Source: Algoriphagus sp. AGSA1
Lineage (GTDB): Bacteria > Bacteroidota > Bacteroidia > Cytophagales > Cyclobacteriaceae
Length of the DNA stretch: 64,000 bases
Reading direction: 5' to 3'
Assembly: GCF_021390545.1 (NCBI RefSeq)
Contig: NZ_JAJUWR010000014.1
Location: forward strand, 1 to 64,000
A program made the position numbers and the translations under genes. Shown one piece after another: positions 44,551 to 53,095 of this stretch. Each line of letters starts with the position of its first letter. The stretch's first letter is position 1. Under the pieces are notes generated by a model. It was given only the letters and a program-made list of their open reading frames with translations, had not been told where the DNA came from and did no database searches.

Positions 44551-45904
44551 GCAGTTTGAACTTTCGAAAGAATACTTAGAAAGCCTCAGACAGGCTATCG
44601 AAGCGGAGGATTTGACCTTTATTCAAGAGTCGTTGAACGGGGTTAATGTGGCTGATATCGCCTCATTGCTGGATGAGCTGTCCATGCAGGAAGCCATCTT
44701 TGTGCTCAGGGTATTGGATCCCCAGCTTTCGGCAGATATTATCATTGAGCTTGAAGCGACCAATCAGCACAAGGTCTTGAAGGAGATGGAAGTGCAGGAG
44801 ATGGCCAACCTAATTGAGCTGATGGACTCTGATGACGGGGCTGATATCCTCAATCTTTTCCTGGAAAGAGAGCGGGAAGATATTATCAGCCATTTTCAGG
44901 ACAAGGTAAAATCTGATCAGATCCTAGAACTCTTACGCTATGATGAGGATACAGCCGGGGGGATTATGGCCAAGGAATACATCCGGGCAAACAAGAACTG
45001 GAATGTAGTACAAACCATCAACGAAATCCGTCGGCAGGCGGAAAATGTAAATAAGATCTACTCGATTTTCGTAGTCAACAACAGGCAGCAACTGATGGGG
45101 ATAGTGTCCCTTAAGCGGATAGTATTGGCCTCAGATGAGACGAAAATCGAAGATATCTATGAGGAGGAGGTGATCTCCGTGCCTACATATATGGATCAGG
45201 AGGAAGTAGCTGAAGTCATGCGAAAGTATGATCTGGAATCTCTTCCGGTAGTGAACAGTAAAAATAAGCTAGTAGGAAGAATCACAGTAGATGATATCCT
45301 GGACGTAATCCGTGAGGAAGCGGAAGAGGATATTCAGGCGATGACAGGTATATCCGATACGGTCGATGAGTATGATAGTGTGGTGAAGCTTTCCAAAGCA
45401 AGATTACCTTGGTTGTTGATAGGTATATGTGGTGGATTGCTGGGGGCCGGCTTCATAGGTTTTTTTGAGGAGGGATTGAATAAAGTGACAGCCCTTGCCT
45501 TCTTTATACCCCTGATCACTGCAACGGGCGGTAATGTAGGAATCCAAACGTCTTCTATAGTGGTACAGTCCCTTGCCAGCAAATCCATCTTTGATGATTC
45601 TTTGGCCAAAAGGTTTTTGAAAGTATTGCTGGTCGCGGTTCTAAACGGACTGATCTTGGCCACTTTCGTATTTGCAATAGTGGTTTTGTTTTATCAGACC
45701 GAAGTTTCATTTGCGATGGTGGTGTCTATAGCCTTATTTGCTGTGGTGCTACTTGCATCCTTTATGGGGACCATTACACCTATAGTATTGGACAAACTCG
45801 GAATTAATCCTGCTTTGGCTTCAGGGCCATTTATTACTACAGCCAATGACCTGATAGGTTTGGCAGTTTATTTTTTAGTGGCTATGTCTCTTTTAAAAAT
45901 TTAA
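44537..45904 (+). CDS. mgtE: Magnesium transporter MgtE
   Basis: A 455-residue magnesium channel. Domains in order: the N-terminal MgtE_N helical bundle (residues 1-130), two CBS domains (about 135-260; [14 protein letters not shown] and [14 protein letters not shown]) that sense cytosolic Mg2+, the plug helix, and five membrane helices (about 290-455), including [19 protein letters not shown] and the pore region [14 protein letters not shown]. The start is a GTG at 44537 inside the end of rsmA; no later start keeps the N-domain. The next gene begins 12 bases after its stop. Confidence 0.96.
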   Translation: MEIIKQFELSKEYLESLRQAIEAEDLTFIQESLNGVNVADIASLLDELSMQEAIFVLRVLDPQLSADIIIELEATNQHKVLKEMEVQEMANLIELMDSDDGADILNLFLEREREDIISHFQDKVKSDQILELLRYDEDTAGGIMAKEYIRANKNWNVVQTINEIRRQAENVNKIYSIFVVNNRQQLMGIVSLKRIVLASDETKIEDIYEEEVISVPTYMDQEEVAEVMRKYDLESLPVVNSKNKLVGRITVDDILDVIREEAEEDIQAMTGISDTVDEYDSVVKLSKARLPWLLIGICGGLLGAGFIGFFEEGLNKVTALAFFIPLITATGGNVGIQTSSIVVQSLASKSIFDDSLAKRFLKVLLVAVLNGLILATFVFAIVVLFYQTEVSFAMVVSIALFAVVLLASFMGTITPIVLDKLGINPALASGPFITTANDLIGLAVYFLVAMSLLKI

Positions 45905-45915
45905 TTTCTGTGAAG

Positions 45916-46851
45916 ATGAAGATTCTTATCATTGACGAAATGCACGAAAGCATCATGCCTATGTTAGAAAAACATGGATATGAAGTAGTTTATTCCCCTT
46001 TGATCAGTAGAGCGGAAATATTGGATTCGGTAGCCGAATACCATGGGTTGATCATCAGATCAAAAACCCCCATGGATAGAGAGCTGTTGGAGCGTGCCAT
46101 AAACCTGAAGTTTATAGGCAGGGCAGGGGCTGGATTGGACAAAATAGATCTGGAATACATGGCCGAACGGGACATCAAACTGTTTCATGCTGCCAAAGGA
46201 AATCGTGATGCCGTTGCCGAACATGCCGTGGGAATGCTTTTAGCTTTATTTAATCAAGTGGGAAAAGCTGACCGTGAAGTCAGAAAAGGAATCTGGGACA
46301 GAGAGGGTAACCGTGGCCATGAATTGATGGGGAAAACAGTCGGAATCATGGGCTTTGGAAACATGGGAAAATCCTTTGCCCATAGACTGCGTGGATTTAA
46401 GGTGGATGTTTTGGCGTATGATAAATACAAGTTGGATTTCTCGGACGACCATGTGCAGGAAGTTATGTGGGAAAAGCTAAAGGCTGAGGCGGATGTGTTG
46501 AGCATCCACGTGCCGCTGACTCCTGAAACCAGAGACTTTTTCACCCTTAAAGAACTAAAAAGTTTTGCGAAACCTTTCTGGCTGATCAATACTGCAAGAG
46601 GGGAAGTGATCAGTTTCAGGACTTTAAATGACGCCTTGGATCAGGGGATTCTTAGAGGAGCACTGCTTGATGTGTTGGAAAATGAAAAGTTTGAAAAGTT
46701 TACCCCAGATCAAAAAGCCGAATTCGAAAAACTTGCCGCTAGAGATAATGTGCTGTTCAGTCCCCACGTAGCGGGTTGGACCTATGAGTCTTACGAAAAA
46801 ATAAACAAGGTTCTAGTAAAAAAGATCAAGAAGGAATTTGGTTCCGCTTAA
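45916..46851 (+). CDS. D-2-hydroxyacid dehydrogenase (phosphoglycerate-dehydrogenase-like)
   Basis: A 311-residue NAD-dependent dehydrogenase. The substrate domain has GLIIRSKTPMDRELL and FIGRAGAGLDKID. The Rossmann motif is TVGIMGFGNMGKS. The catalytic Arg lies in INTARGEV and the His in SPHVAGWTYES. It is shorter than SerA with ACT domains, so it is a single-module 2-hydroxyacid dehydrogenase; 3-phosphoglycerate, glyoxylate or hydroxypyruvate are all possible. A GTG at 45910 is also in frame, two codons before the ATG at 45916. It is the third gene of the rsmA-mgtE operon (11 bases from the mgtE stop). Confidence 0.9.
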   Translation: MKILIIDEMHESIMPMLEKHGYEVVYSPLISRAEILDSVAEYHGLIIRSKTPMDRELLERAINLKFIGRAGAGLDKIDLEYMAERDIKLFHAAKGNRDAVAEHAVGMLLALFNQVGKADREVRKGIWDREGNRGHELMGKTVGIMGFGNMGKSFAHRLRGFKVDVLAYDKYKLDFSDDHVQEVMWEKLKAEADVLSIHVPLTPETRDFFTLKELKSFAKPFWLINTARGEVISFRTLNDALDQGILRGALLDVLENEKFEKFTPDQKAEFEKLAARDNVLFSPHVAGWTYESYEKINKVLVKKIKKEFGSA

Positions 46852-47027
46852 TCCCGATATATCTCAAAACTTTCGCAATCTCTCACCACACTTCGGGCAA
46901 GATGAGACTCATTATGAGAGGTTTTTGAGGTGTGCACTTTTCCCTCTGAAATCAAGGGGTTAAAATACCTGTTTTTTTGGAGAGGGAAGTTGGATGTAAT
47001 CAGATGATCAATGCTATTTTTATTGAG
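46848..47027 (-). other. Possible short or decayed ORF without a normal start
   Basis: On the minus strand a frame of 59 codons ends at a TAA (46848-46850) overlapping the dehydrogenase stop. It has no ATG. The C-terminal part reads like a real protein tail (GKVHTSKTSHNESHLARSVV, ending CESFEIYRD), with balanced composition. It may be the end of a degraded gene or a dispersed repeat; I cannot place it in a family. Confidence 0.3.
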
Positions 47028-47297
47028 TTAAAATATTGTTTTTCAGGGTTTTATTTTGTATTCTGATGAGGGACTACACTCTGTCTTAGATCATTCTGGG
47101 AAAAAGCAGGAAGCTTTTGTCTATTTGGATGCGATTTTGATGCGGATCATTGACGTAATACTCTCAAAAACAAGAAAAAATAAATCAATACTGCTATGAA
47201 ATCGACACGATTAAAATCATCATTAAAACACACAGGCCAATGATTATTTTAATCGTCAAAGATTCCATCTGGCAATTCAAAAACAAAAAATAAACAG
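46852..47297. other. Intergenic region, 446 bases
   Basis: Holds the possible decayed minus-strand frame (46848-47027) and a strong inverted repeat (47207-47256). I see no tRNA and no TAnnTTTG for the downstream lipoprotein gene. Confidence 0.5.
47207..47256. repeat. 18-bp near-perfect inverted repeat
   Basis: ACGATTAAAATCATCATT (47207-47224) pairs with AATGATTATTTTAATCGT (47239-47256) with one mismatch; the loop is 14 bases. It lacks a T tract, so it is not a normal terminator. It ends 41 bases before the lipoprotein ATG. Confidence 0.65.
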
Positions 47298-47687
47298 ATG
47301 AAAACCCACCAATTGTTCAGCCTTACTGCCCTTACTGTTTTTTGCATATCCTGTGGAGGAAAATCAGGAGATGCAAACGAAGAAAGCATAGAGGCTCAAA
47401 ACGAAATGAGCGGTTCCATGCATGAAAGTGATACTAACTTAGTAAAAAGGGACGGTACTCTCCTGGACGGCACTTTGGATCAAGCAGATTCCGTTCAACT
47501 CCCTCCACCAGTCTTGGAAGTGATCAAAATGGATAAATCTCTTTCAATTGATAAAATCACCAGAAAAAGAATGTTTGAGGAAGATAATGTTTCCTACTAT
47601 GAAGTGACTTTTATGGCGGGTGAGCAGTCCAAAACTTTGATATTTGACCAGAATGGAAAAAAACAACCCAGTAATTTGAAGGATTGA
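47298..47687 (+). CDS. Small hypothetical lipoprotein
   Basis: A 129-residue protein with signal MKTHQLFSLTALTVFC and a cysteine followed by two glycines (CGG), likely the lipidation site. The mature part is acidic at first (SGDANEESIEAQ), with no domain I recognise; the C-terminal 50 residues (DKITRKRMFEEDNVSYYEVT, then FMAGEQSKTLIFD) have the alternating pattern of PepSY-like or beta-lactamase-inhibitor-like small domains, but this is weak. Probably anchored in the outer membrane or periplasm. No close neighbours in operon. Confidence 0.6.
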   Translation: MKTHQLFSLTALTVFCISCGGKSGDANEESIEAQNEMSGSMHESDTNLVKRDGTLLDGTLDQADSVQLPPPVLEVIKMDKSLSIDKITRKRMFEEDNVSYYEVTFMAGEQSKTLIFDQNGKKQPSNLKD

Positions 47688-47950
47688 TGAAGCGATGATG
47701 CCTCCATTGACCGGCTGTCGAATGCCATGTTTGCCAATATATAGTCCTAATTTGGACAGATTGGCCAATCTTTACTAGATCCTACGGCATTAGTTGTAGG
47801 ACAAAGCGGCAACAGTTGCGAGGAGGCGCCATCGTTTTTGGATTTTTGAAAAGTGTCGAACAGTTATAATTTTTGGAATTGACATCGTCGAGTAACATTC
47901 TGACGATCCATCCAATCATGTTTTCAAAAGAGAAGGAAAAAACAACAGTC

Positions 47951-47981
47951 TTTGCTTTGTTTCAAAGCTTTGTTATCTTTG
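47951..47981 (+). promoter_or_regulatory. Promoter of greA, exact Bacteroidota consensus
   Basis: TTTG (47951-47954), exactly 19 bases, then TATCTTTG (47974-47981). This is the best consensus promoter in the window. Transcription should start near 47988, leaving a leader of about 80 bases. Confidence 0.75.
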
Positions 47982-48007
47982 TAGTTCAAATAAAAGCCAA
48001 AAAACAA

Positions 48008-48045
48008 GGTAACGGTCCCGTCTTGCGACCGTTACTTTGTTTTTG
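48008..48045 (+). terminator. Terminator-like hairpin inside the greA leader
   Basis: GGTAACGGTC (48008-48017) pairs with GACCGTTACT (48027-48036; one G-T pair), loop CCGTCTTGC, then TTGTTTTTG. The stem continues outward with A-T pairs (AAAACAA against TTGTTTT), a classic intrinsic terminator form. It lies between the predicted start of transcription and the greA ATG, so it should attenuate greA. Confidence 0.65.
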
Positions 48046-48067
48046 TGGCAAATAACAATTTTCAAAC

Positions 48068-48541
48068 ATGGACAAAATACAATACTATACCGAAGAAGGT
48101 CTGAAGCGTCTGAAGGATGAACTACATATGCTCAAAACCAAAGGAAGGACTGACATATCTAATCAGATAGCTGAAGCCAGGGACAAGGGTGACCTAAGCG
48201 AAAATGCCGAATACGATGCCGCTAAGGACGCACAGGGACATCTAGAGTTGAAGATTGCTAAACTGGAAGCAGTAGTGGGCAATGCCAGGGTGCTGGACAG
48301 CTCCCAGTTGGATACTTCCAAAGTGGGGATTTTGACGACGGTGAAAATCAAAAATTTAAAAAACGGCATGACGGTAAGCTATACCTTGGTGTCTGAAGAA
48401 GAGGCAGACCTGAAAGCAGGCAAGATTTCACTTGCATCTCCTTTCGGAAAAGGACTTGTAGGTAAAAAAGTAGGGGAAATCGCTGAGATAAAAGCTCCTG
48501 CGGGGACGTTGCAATTTGAAATATTGGATATAACATTCTAA
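48068..48541 (+). CDS. greA: Transcription elongation factor GreA
   Basis: GreA rescues backtracked RNA polymerase by stimulating transcript cleavage. The 157-residue protein has the N-terminal coiled coil with the acidic tip DLSENAEYDAAKD (D and E that coordinate the catalytic Mg2+), and a C-terminal FKBP-like domain ending with GLVGKKVGEIAEIKAPAGTL. Length and motifs are standard. It is preceded by a consensus promoter and a terminator-like leader hairpin, and followed by a weak terminator before the HIT gene. Confidence 0.97.
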   Translation: MDKIQYYTEEGLKRLKDELHMLKTKGRTDISNQIAEARDKGDLSENAEYDAAKDAQGHLELKIAKLEAVVGNARVLDSSQLDTSKVGILTTVKIKNLKNGMTVSYTLVSEEEADLKAGKISLASPFGKGLVGKKVGEIAEIKAPAGTLQFEILDITF

Positions 48542-48544
48542 ACC

Positions 48545-48568
48545 AATCCCGACGGTTGTCGGGATTTT
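48545..48568 (+). terminator. Terminator after greA
   Basis: AATCCCGAC (48545-48553) pairs with GTCGGGATT (48558-48566) around GGTT; the T tract is short (TTTT). Read-through into the HIT gene is likely. Confidence 0.65.
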
Positions 48569-48581
48569 ACTTTTGACTATC

Positions 48582-48974
48582 ATGGCTTCAATTTTCACTA
48601 AAATCATTAACAGGGAAATCCCCGGTCACATAGTGGCTGAGGATGATAATTACATTGCTTTTCTTGATATTATGCCGTTGGTCAGAGGTCATGTACTGGT
48701 CGTTCCCAAGCAGGAAGTTGATTATATTTTTGATTTGGAACCTGAAGTGCTTTCGGGACTACATCTTTTTGCCCAGCGGGTGGCCAAGGCCATGGATAAA
48801 TCCATCAAATGCACCCGGATAGGAGTTGCGGTGATAGGTCTAGAGGTTCCCCATGTACATGTACACTTAGTTCCATTGAAAACGATGGATGATATTAATT
48901 TTACCCGATCGAAGCTAAAATTGAGTGACGAGGAATTGGCGGAGATTGCAGAGAAGATCAAGGGAGGGTTTTAG
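48582..48974 (+). CDS. HIT-family protein
   Basis: A 130-residue histidine-triad nucleotide hydrolase or transferase. The HIT motif HVHVHLVPL is present near residue 90, with the N-terminal SIFTKIINREIPGHIVAEDD and the middle RGHVLVVPKQEVDYIFDL. HINT-type enzymes split AMP-linked substrates. The ATG at 48582 gives the typical family start (MASIF); an upstream in-frame TTG at 48573 is less likely. It is 40 bases from greA, an association often seen in Bacteroidota. Confidence 0.95.
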   Translation: MASIFTKIINREIPGHIVAEDDNYIAFLDIMPLVRGHVLVVPKQEVDYIFDLEPEVLSGLHLFAQRVAKAMDKSIKCTRIGVAVIGLEVPHVHVHLVPLKTMDDINFTRSKLKLSDEELAEIAEKIKGGF

Positions 48975-49100
48975 GATTAATTCTTAATGTTCAATTTACA
49001 TTTGCGGCAATCCCTCAATTTTTTTTACCACTCACTTTTGGGGTGTTCTAATCTTAATCTTAGACTGAAAACAGTGGTCGAATAGCAGAACGAATCACTT

Positions 49101-49964
49101 TCATAAATCCCCAATTCCATACTTCGGAGTGCCTCCCTTTTTACTTGCAACAAAAGCTCCTAATTTACAGGCAAAATCAAGTGCCTTGCCAAGAGATTGC
49201 TCTTCTAGATAGACTTTGATAAAGCCGCTAAGAAAAGCGTCTCCAGCACCTATGCTGTCAGCGACCTGGACTTTGTATCCTTTATGTTGTATGGTCTTAC
49301 CATCTTTATAGAGCAAAGCGCCCTTTGAGCCCAAGGTCACACAGATGAGATCCATGGGGAAATGCTGATCCAAATAGGCACAGACCTTCTCTACTTCGTG
49401 ATCTATATCAAAATAGTCCGCAAAGATTACCAATTCATCTTCGTTGATTTTCAGGATATCCGTATATCCCAGAAGATTCTCTATCACCTCGAAATCATAA
49501 AAGGGGGGGCGGAAGTTTACATCAAAAACACGTAGTGTCTTATGGTGTAGCAACTTCAGCAGTGTGTTTAGGCTCTCTGTATTCCGTACGCCTAGCGTGC
49601 CGAATACCAATGCATCTGAAGAAGCCACCGCCTTGTCCATTTCGGGATTCCATACTATAAAATCCCAAGCTACCGGAGATACGATAGTATATTTGATGTT
49701 TACCGGATCCTCATCATTTACCAGCACCTTTGAGGTTTCATAGTCCTGATTGATTTGGATCAAATCAACTGGAAGACTAAAACTATCTAAGAATTCCAAG
49801 AGTTGCTGGCCATCGCTATCGTTCCCAACTGAGGAAATGAGTCTGGAATTTAATCCCAGCTGATGGAGGTTTAATGCTACATTCATCGGTGCGCCGCCTG
49901 GTACTGCTCCCGAGGGAAGGCAGTCCCAAAGCATTTCTCCGAAAACGACTACTTTATGCTTCAT
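49101..49964 (-). CDS. PfkB-family sugar kinase (fructokinase-like)
   Basis: A 287-residue ribokinase-fold kinase. PGGAPMNVALNLHQLG carries the substrate-binding glycine pair, and the C-terminal DSIGAGDAFLSGF is PfkB signature 2, with the catalytic Asp in GAGD. The missing N-terminal lid insertions fit fructokinase-type members. Its start overlaps the end of the sugar transporter gene by 11 bases, so sugar uptake and phosphorylation are coupled. Fructose or a similar free hexose is likely. Confidence 0.9.
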   Translation of the reverse strand: MKHKVVVFGEMLWDCLPSGAVPGGAPMNVALNLHQLGLNSRLISSVGNDSDGQQLLEFLDSFSLPVDLIQINQDYETSKVLVNDEDPVNIKYTIVSPVAWDFIVWNPEMDKAVASSDALVFGTLGVRNTESLNTLLKLLHHKTLRVFDVNFRPPFYDFEVIENLLGYTDILKINEDELVIFADYFDIDHEVEKVCAYLDQHFPMDLICVTLGSKGALLYKDGKTIQHKGYKVQVADSIGAGDAFLSGFIKVYLEEQSLGKALDFACKLGAFVASKKGGTPKYGIGDL

Positions 49965-51300
49965 GGGTATTATGTAAATCCTGTTGAATCTCTTCTAGTG
50001 AGCGACCTTTGGTCTCAGGCATTTTGAACTTGACCCAAAGTAATTGCCAGACCATCATCAGTGCGAAGAAAGCAAAGATATATCCCGGCCCAAACCGGGT
50101 GGCAAAATATGGGAAGACATTTGCGATCACTGCAGCTAATATCCAGTGGGTAAAACATCCAATTGATTGGCCATACGCACGAAGTTCATTAGGAAAAACC
50201 TCGGATATAAAAACCCAAATTACAGCTCCTTGTCCCACTGCATGTGAAGTGATGAATGCAAATACAAATACAGGGAGCCAAAAATTGTCAATCCCGCCAA
50301 CAAGAAAATTATATGACATAAGGGATAGGGAGATTATATAACCGACGGATCCAATGTACATGAGTTTTTTACGTCCAATTTTATCTATGAGGTATAAGCC
50401 TACAAAGGTGGCAATGAGGTTCACTACGCCTATGCCTATGGTAGAAAACAGGGCGGACTCTGTCGATATTCCTGCCATCTCGAACACTCGAGGGGCGAAA
50501 TAAATGATCGCATTGATCCCGGATACCTGATTGAAAAAGGCAATAAAAATAGCCAGCAGGGTAGTGGATAAAAATGCCTTGCTGAACAATGCGGTAAAGC
50601 TGCCTTTTTGTTTGATGGTTTGTTCTTCTATAATAGCTAGCCTTATCGCTTCATCTACTCCTTCAGGGTCCGTCCTTGTGAGAATTTCCCTTGCTTTTAC
50701 CTGATCGTTAAATTTTGCGATAAGCCAGCGTGGACTTTCGGGAATCCTGAATATCATCACGGTATAAATCAGTGCAGGAACGGCCTCCATTCCTAACATC
50801 CATCGCCAGTCATTGGCAATTCCGGCAGTTCCAATGAGGTAATTGGAGAAGTAGGCCATTAGTATCCCGAAAACAATATTGAATTGATAGAGCGCAACAA
50901 GCAAACCCCTGTTCTTGGCAGGTGCTATTTCAGAAATATACATGGGAGCCACTACAGAAGAAGCCCCTACACCCAGACCTCCAATAAATCTAAAAAACAT
51001 AAAAGAATAAGGATCGCCGGCCATTCCTGACCCTAAAGCGGAAATCAAATACAGTGCGCCAATCCAAAGGAGACTCTTCTTACGGCCAAACTTATCCGAT
51101 GGAATACCTCCAAACAAGGCGCCTATTACAGTGCCATATAGGGCCATCGCAATGGCTAAACCATGTGTCAGGTCGTTTAATTTCCATACTTCCTGGATGG
51201 CCCGCTCAGCCCCTGAAATCACAGCTGTGTCAAATCCAAATAAAAATCCGCCTAATGCGGCGGTGATTGATAGGAAAAAGGCATATTTTTTTGAGGACAT
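49954..51300 (-). CDS. MFS sugar:proton symporter
   Basis: A 448-residue, 12-helix sugar porter (XylE/GLUT family). Signatures are GFLFGFDTAVISGA in TM1, the motif GIPSDKFGRKKSLL after TM2, PMYISEIAPAKNRG, FRIPESPRWLI in the central loop, QVSGINAIIYFAPRVFE in TM7 and the second DKIGRKKL loop, with KFKMPETKGRSLEEIQ at the end. The QVSGINAIIYF block suits glucose, fructose or xylose type transport. First gene of a two-gene operon with the kinase. Confidence 0.95.
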   Translation of the reverse strand: MSSKKYAFFLSITAALGGFLFGFDTAVISGAERAIQEVWKLNDLTHGLAIAMALYGTVIGALFGGIPSDKFGRKKSLLWIGALYLISALGSGMAGDPYSFMFFRFIGGLGVGASSVVAPMYISEIAPAKNRGLLVALYQFNIVFGILMAYFSNYLIGTAGIANDWRWMLGMEAVPALIYTVMIFRIPESPRWLIAKFNDQVKAREILTRTDPEGVDEAIRLAIIEEQTIKQKGSFTALFSKAFLSTTLLAIFIAFFNQVSGINAIIYFAPRVFEMAGISTESALFSTIGIGVVNLIATFVGLYLIDKIGRKKLMYIGSVGYIISLSLMSYNFLVGGIDNFWLPVFVFAFITSHAVGQGAVIWVFISEVFPNELRAYGQSIGCFTHWILAAVIANVFPYFATRFGPGYIFAFFALMMVWQLLWVKFKMPETKGRSLEEIQQDLHNTHEA

Positions 51301-51476
51301 GGGTTGCTTTGGGTTATTGATTGATCCGCTAATCTAAAGAGAAGCGGAATAAATCAAAACCGGGACAAGATTATAGGTTGTTTTTTTTCTGTTAGGGAAT
51401 ATAATGATCATAGACGAATAGGTGAGGTGGAAATGGCCATGATCAAAATCAGCCATGCCCATTCAAAGATTGGTAA

Positions 51477-52769
51477 TTACCTGAAGGCATACACATAACT
51501 CCCAAATCGCTCAATGATAGCTTTTTCAAGAGTTTCTCTGTGATCTGGATGGGCGATCTTCATCAGCTCATAGGCACGTTGACGTAGGTTTTTACCATAT
51601 AGGTTGACCATTCCATATTCTGTGACTACATACTGCATATGAGCTCTAGTGGTCACCACTCCAGCACCTTCTTTTAAGAACGGGACTATTTTGGAAGCCC
51701 CTTTTCTGGTTGCTGAAGTCAATGCCATGATTGGTTTCCCGCCTTCGGATAAAGAAGCTCCTCGCATAAAATCCATTTGACCACCCACACCTGAGTACTG
51801 GTAGCTTCCTATAGAGTCCGCACAGACCTGGCCCGTAAGATCCATTTCCAAGCAGCTGTTGATGGAGATTACCTTTGGGTTTTTTCGGATGACAGCGGTG
51901 TCGTTCACATATGCTGCTTCATGAAATGAAAATTCGGGGTTGTCGTCTATCGCATCATAGAGTTCTTTTGTTCCCGTGACAAATGCGGATACGATCTTAC
52001 CGGGATGCTTTTTCTTGTATTTATTGGTGATAGCGCCAGATCTGAGAAGGCCTAAAATCCCATTGGAAAACATCTCTGTATGGATTCCCAGGTCTTTGTG
52101 CTGTTTCAATGAATCCAAGACAGCATCTGGAATGGCACCAATTCCCATCTGTAGGGTGGAACGGTCATCAATCAAAGATGCACAGTGGTTCCCGATTTGA
52201 CGCTCGATGTCGGTGATTTTATCCCCATAATTCACTTCAGGCAAAGGTTCATCCACATAGATGGCAGCATGGAACTTTGATATGTGGACCTGACCATCCC
52301 CATGTGTTCTCGGCATTTGTTTGTTTACCTGTGCTATAATAGTCCGGGCAGTTTCCACGGCTGGTTTTGCCACATCCACCGAGGTGCCCAGAGAGCAATA
52401 TCCATGGGCATCAGGTTCGGAGACCTGCACAATGGCAACATCTATAGAGAGGATGTTCTTTCTGAATAGCTGGCCGATCTCACTCAGGAAAATAGGGACA
52501 TAACCCCCATGCTCAGAATTGACGGCTTGTCTTACGTTTTGAGAGACAAACAATGAATTCATGTAAAAACTTCCCCTACATTCATCTGCCACTAAAGGCA
52601 TGTCCCCTAGAGTGGTAATAGCAACTATTTCCACATCTGATAATTCATCTTTTCTAGCTGTCAGTGCATATAAGAGTCTGGTGGGAGTAGCGGCACTGCC
52701 ATGTATAAAAATCCGTTGATGGCTTTGGATAGATGAGACAGCGACTTCGGGAGTGACGTAAGTAATCAT
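51477..52769 (-). CDS. Acetyl-CoA hydrolase/CoA-transferase family protein
   Basis: A 430-residue family I CoA-transferase-fold protein of the 4-hydroxybutyrate/acetate CoA-transferase group. Motifs are RSTLQMGIGAIPDAVL, the catalytic-Glu region HMQYVVTEYGMVNLYGK, GVGGQMDFMRGASLSEGG, and the C-terminal block with HPDHRETLEKAI. It moves CoA between short-chain acids such as acetate, butyrate or 4-hydroxybutyrate. It is divergent from icmF with 326 bases between. A shared role in short-chain acyl-CoA metabolism is plausible but inferred. Confidence 0.9.
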   Translation of the reverse strand: MITYVTPEVAVSSIQSHQRIFIHGSAATPTRLLYALTARKDELSDVEIVAITTLGDMPLVADECRGSFYMNSLFVSQNVRQAVNSEHGGYVPIFLSEIGQLFRKNILSIDVAIVQVSEPDAHGYCSLGTSVDVAKPAVETARTIIAQVNKQMPRTHGDGQVHISKFHAAIYVDEPLPEVNYGDKITDIERQIGNHCASLIDDRSTLQMGIGAIPDAVLDSLKQHKDLGIHTEMFSNGILGLLRSGAITNKYKKKHPGKIVSAFVTGTKELYDAIDDNPEFSFHEAAYVNDTAVIRKNPKVISINSCLEMDLTGQVCADSIGSYQYSGVGGQMDFMRGASLSEGGKPIMALTSATRKGASKIVPFLKEGAGVVTTRAHMQYVVTEYGMVNLYGKNLRQRAYELMKIAHPDHRETLEKAIIERFGSYVYAFR

Positions 52770-53095
52770 AAAAGTTATGGTTGGATTGAAGTATTATAAT
52801 CAAGAACGTAAAAAATACTTGAAAAGTGGTTTCAATTAAGCCTTTTATAATTCAGAGAATCTAATTTATCAGGCTAAAAAGGAGGATTGTTTCGTGCCAC
52901 ATGCTTAGAATACAACCTATTCTTAGATGTAAAGTGGGCAGAGCTGCTGGGACAAGTATCCAAATTATATTTTGTTTTTCCCCGTATAACAAAAGTGAGG
53001 CGGCTTTTTAATTACTATATTTGTGAGCAGCGAAGTCGCCTCTAGCGCTTCCTGGTATAAAAAAATAAGAGTGCCTAAAAGCTAACCCATCTCCA
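52770..53095. other. Intergenic region, 326 bases, divergent promoters
   Basis: Upstream of both the CoA-transferase (minus) and icmF (plus) genes. One exact -7 element for icmF is at 53016-53023. I found no cobalamin-riboswitch-like structure or operator repeat, and no ORF. Confidence 0.5.
53016..53023 (+). promoter_or_regulatory. Predicted -7 element of icmF
   Basis: TATATTTG matches TAnnTTTG. The -33 position is not clear. The leader to the ATG at 53096 would be about 65 bases. Confidence 0.4.

Larger units (their letters stand above)
47688..48067. other. Intergenic region, 380 bases, with the greA promoter and leader
   Basis: The left part (to about 47940) holds short palindromes: TCCTAC/GTAGGA at 47780-47801 and GCAACAGTTGC at 47809-47819. 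The right part is the greA promoter and its structured leader, given separately. Short open frames here overlap these elements and are not supported. Confidence 0.6.

Noticed and set aside
47544..47768. Minus-strand open frame overlapping the small lipoprotein gene
   Set aside because: Most of it is opposite the lipoprotein gene; composition is not convincing.
47873..48055. Short plus-strand ORF before greA
   Set aside because: It runs through the greA promoter and leader hairpin, which explain the sequence better.
52770..53095. Cobalamin riboswitch upstream of icmF
   Set aside because: No B12-box-like sequence or multi-stem structure could be seen in this AT-rich gap.
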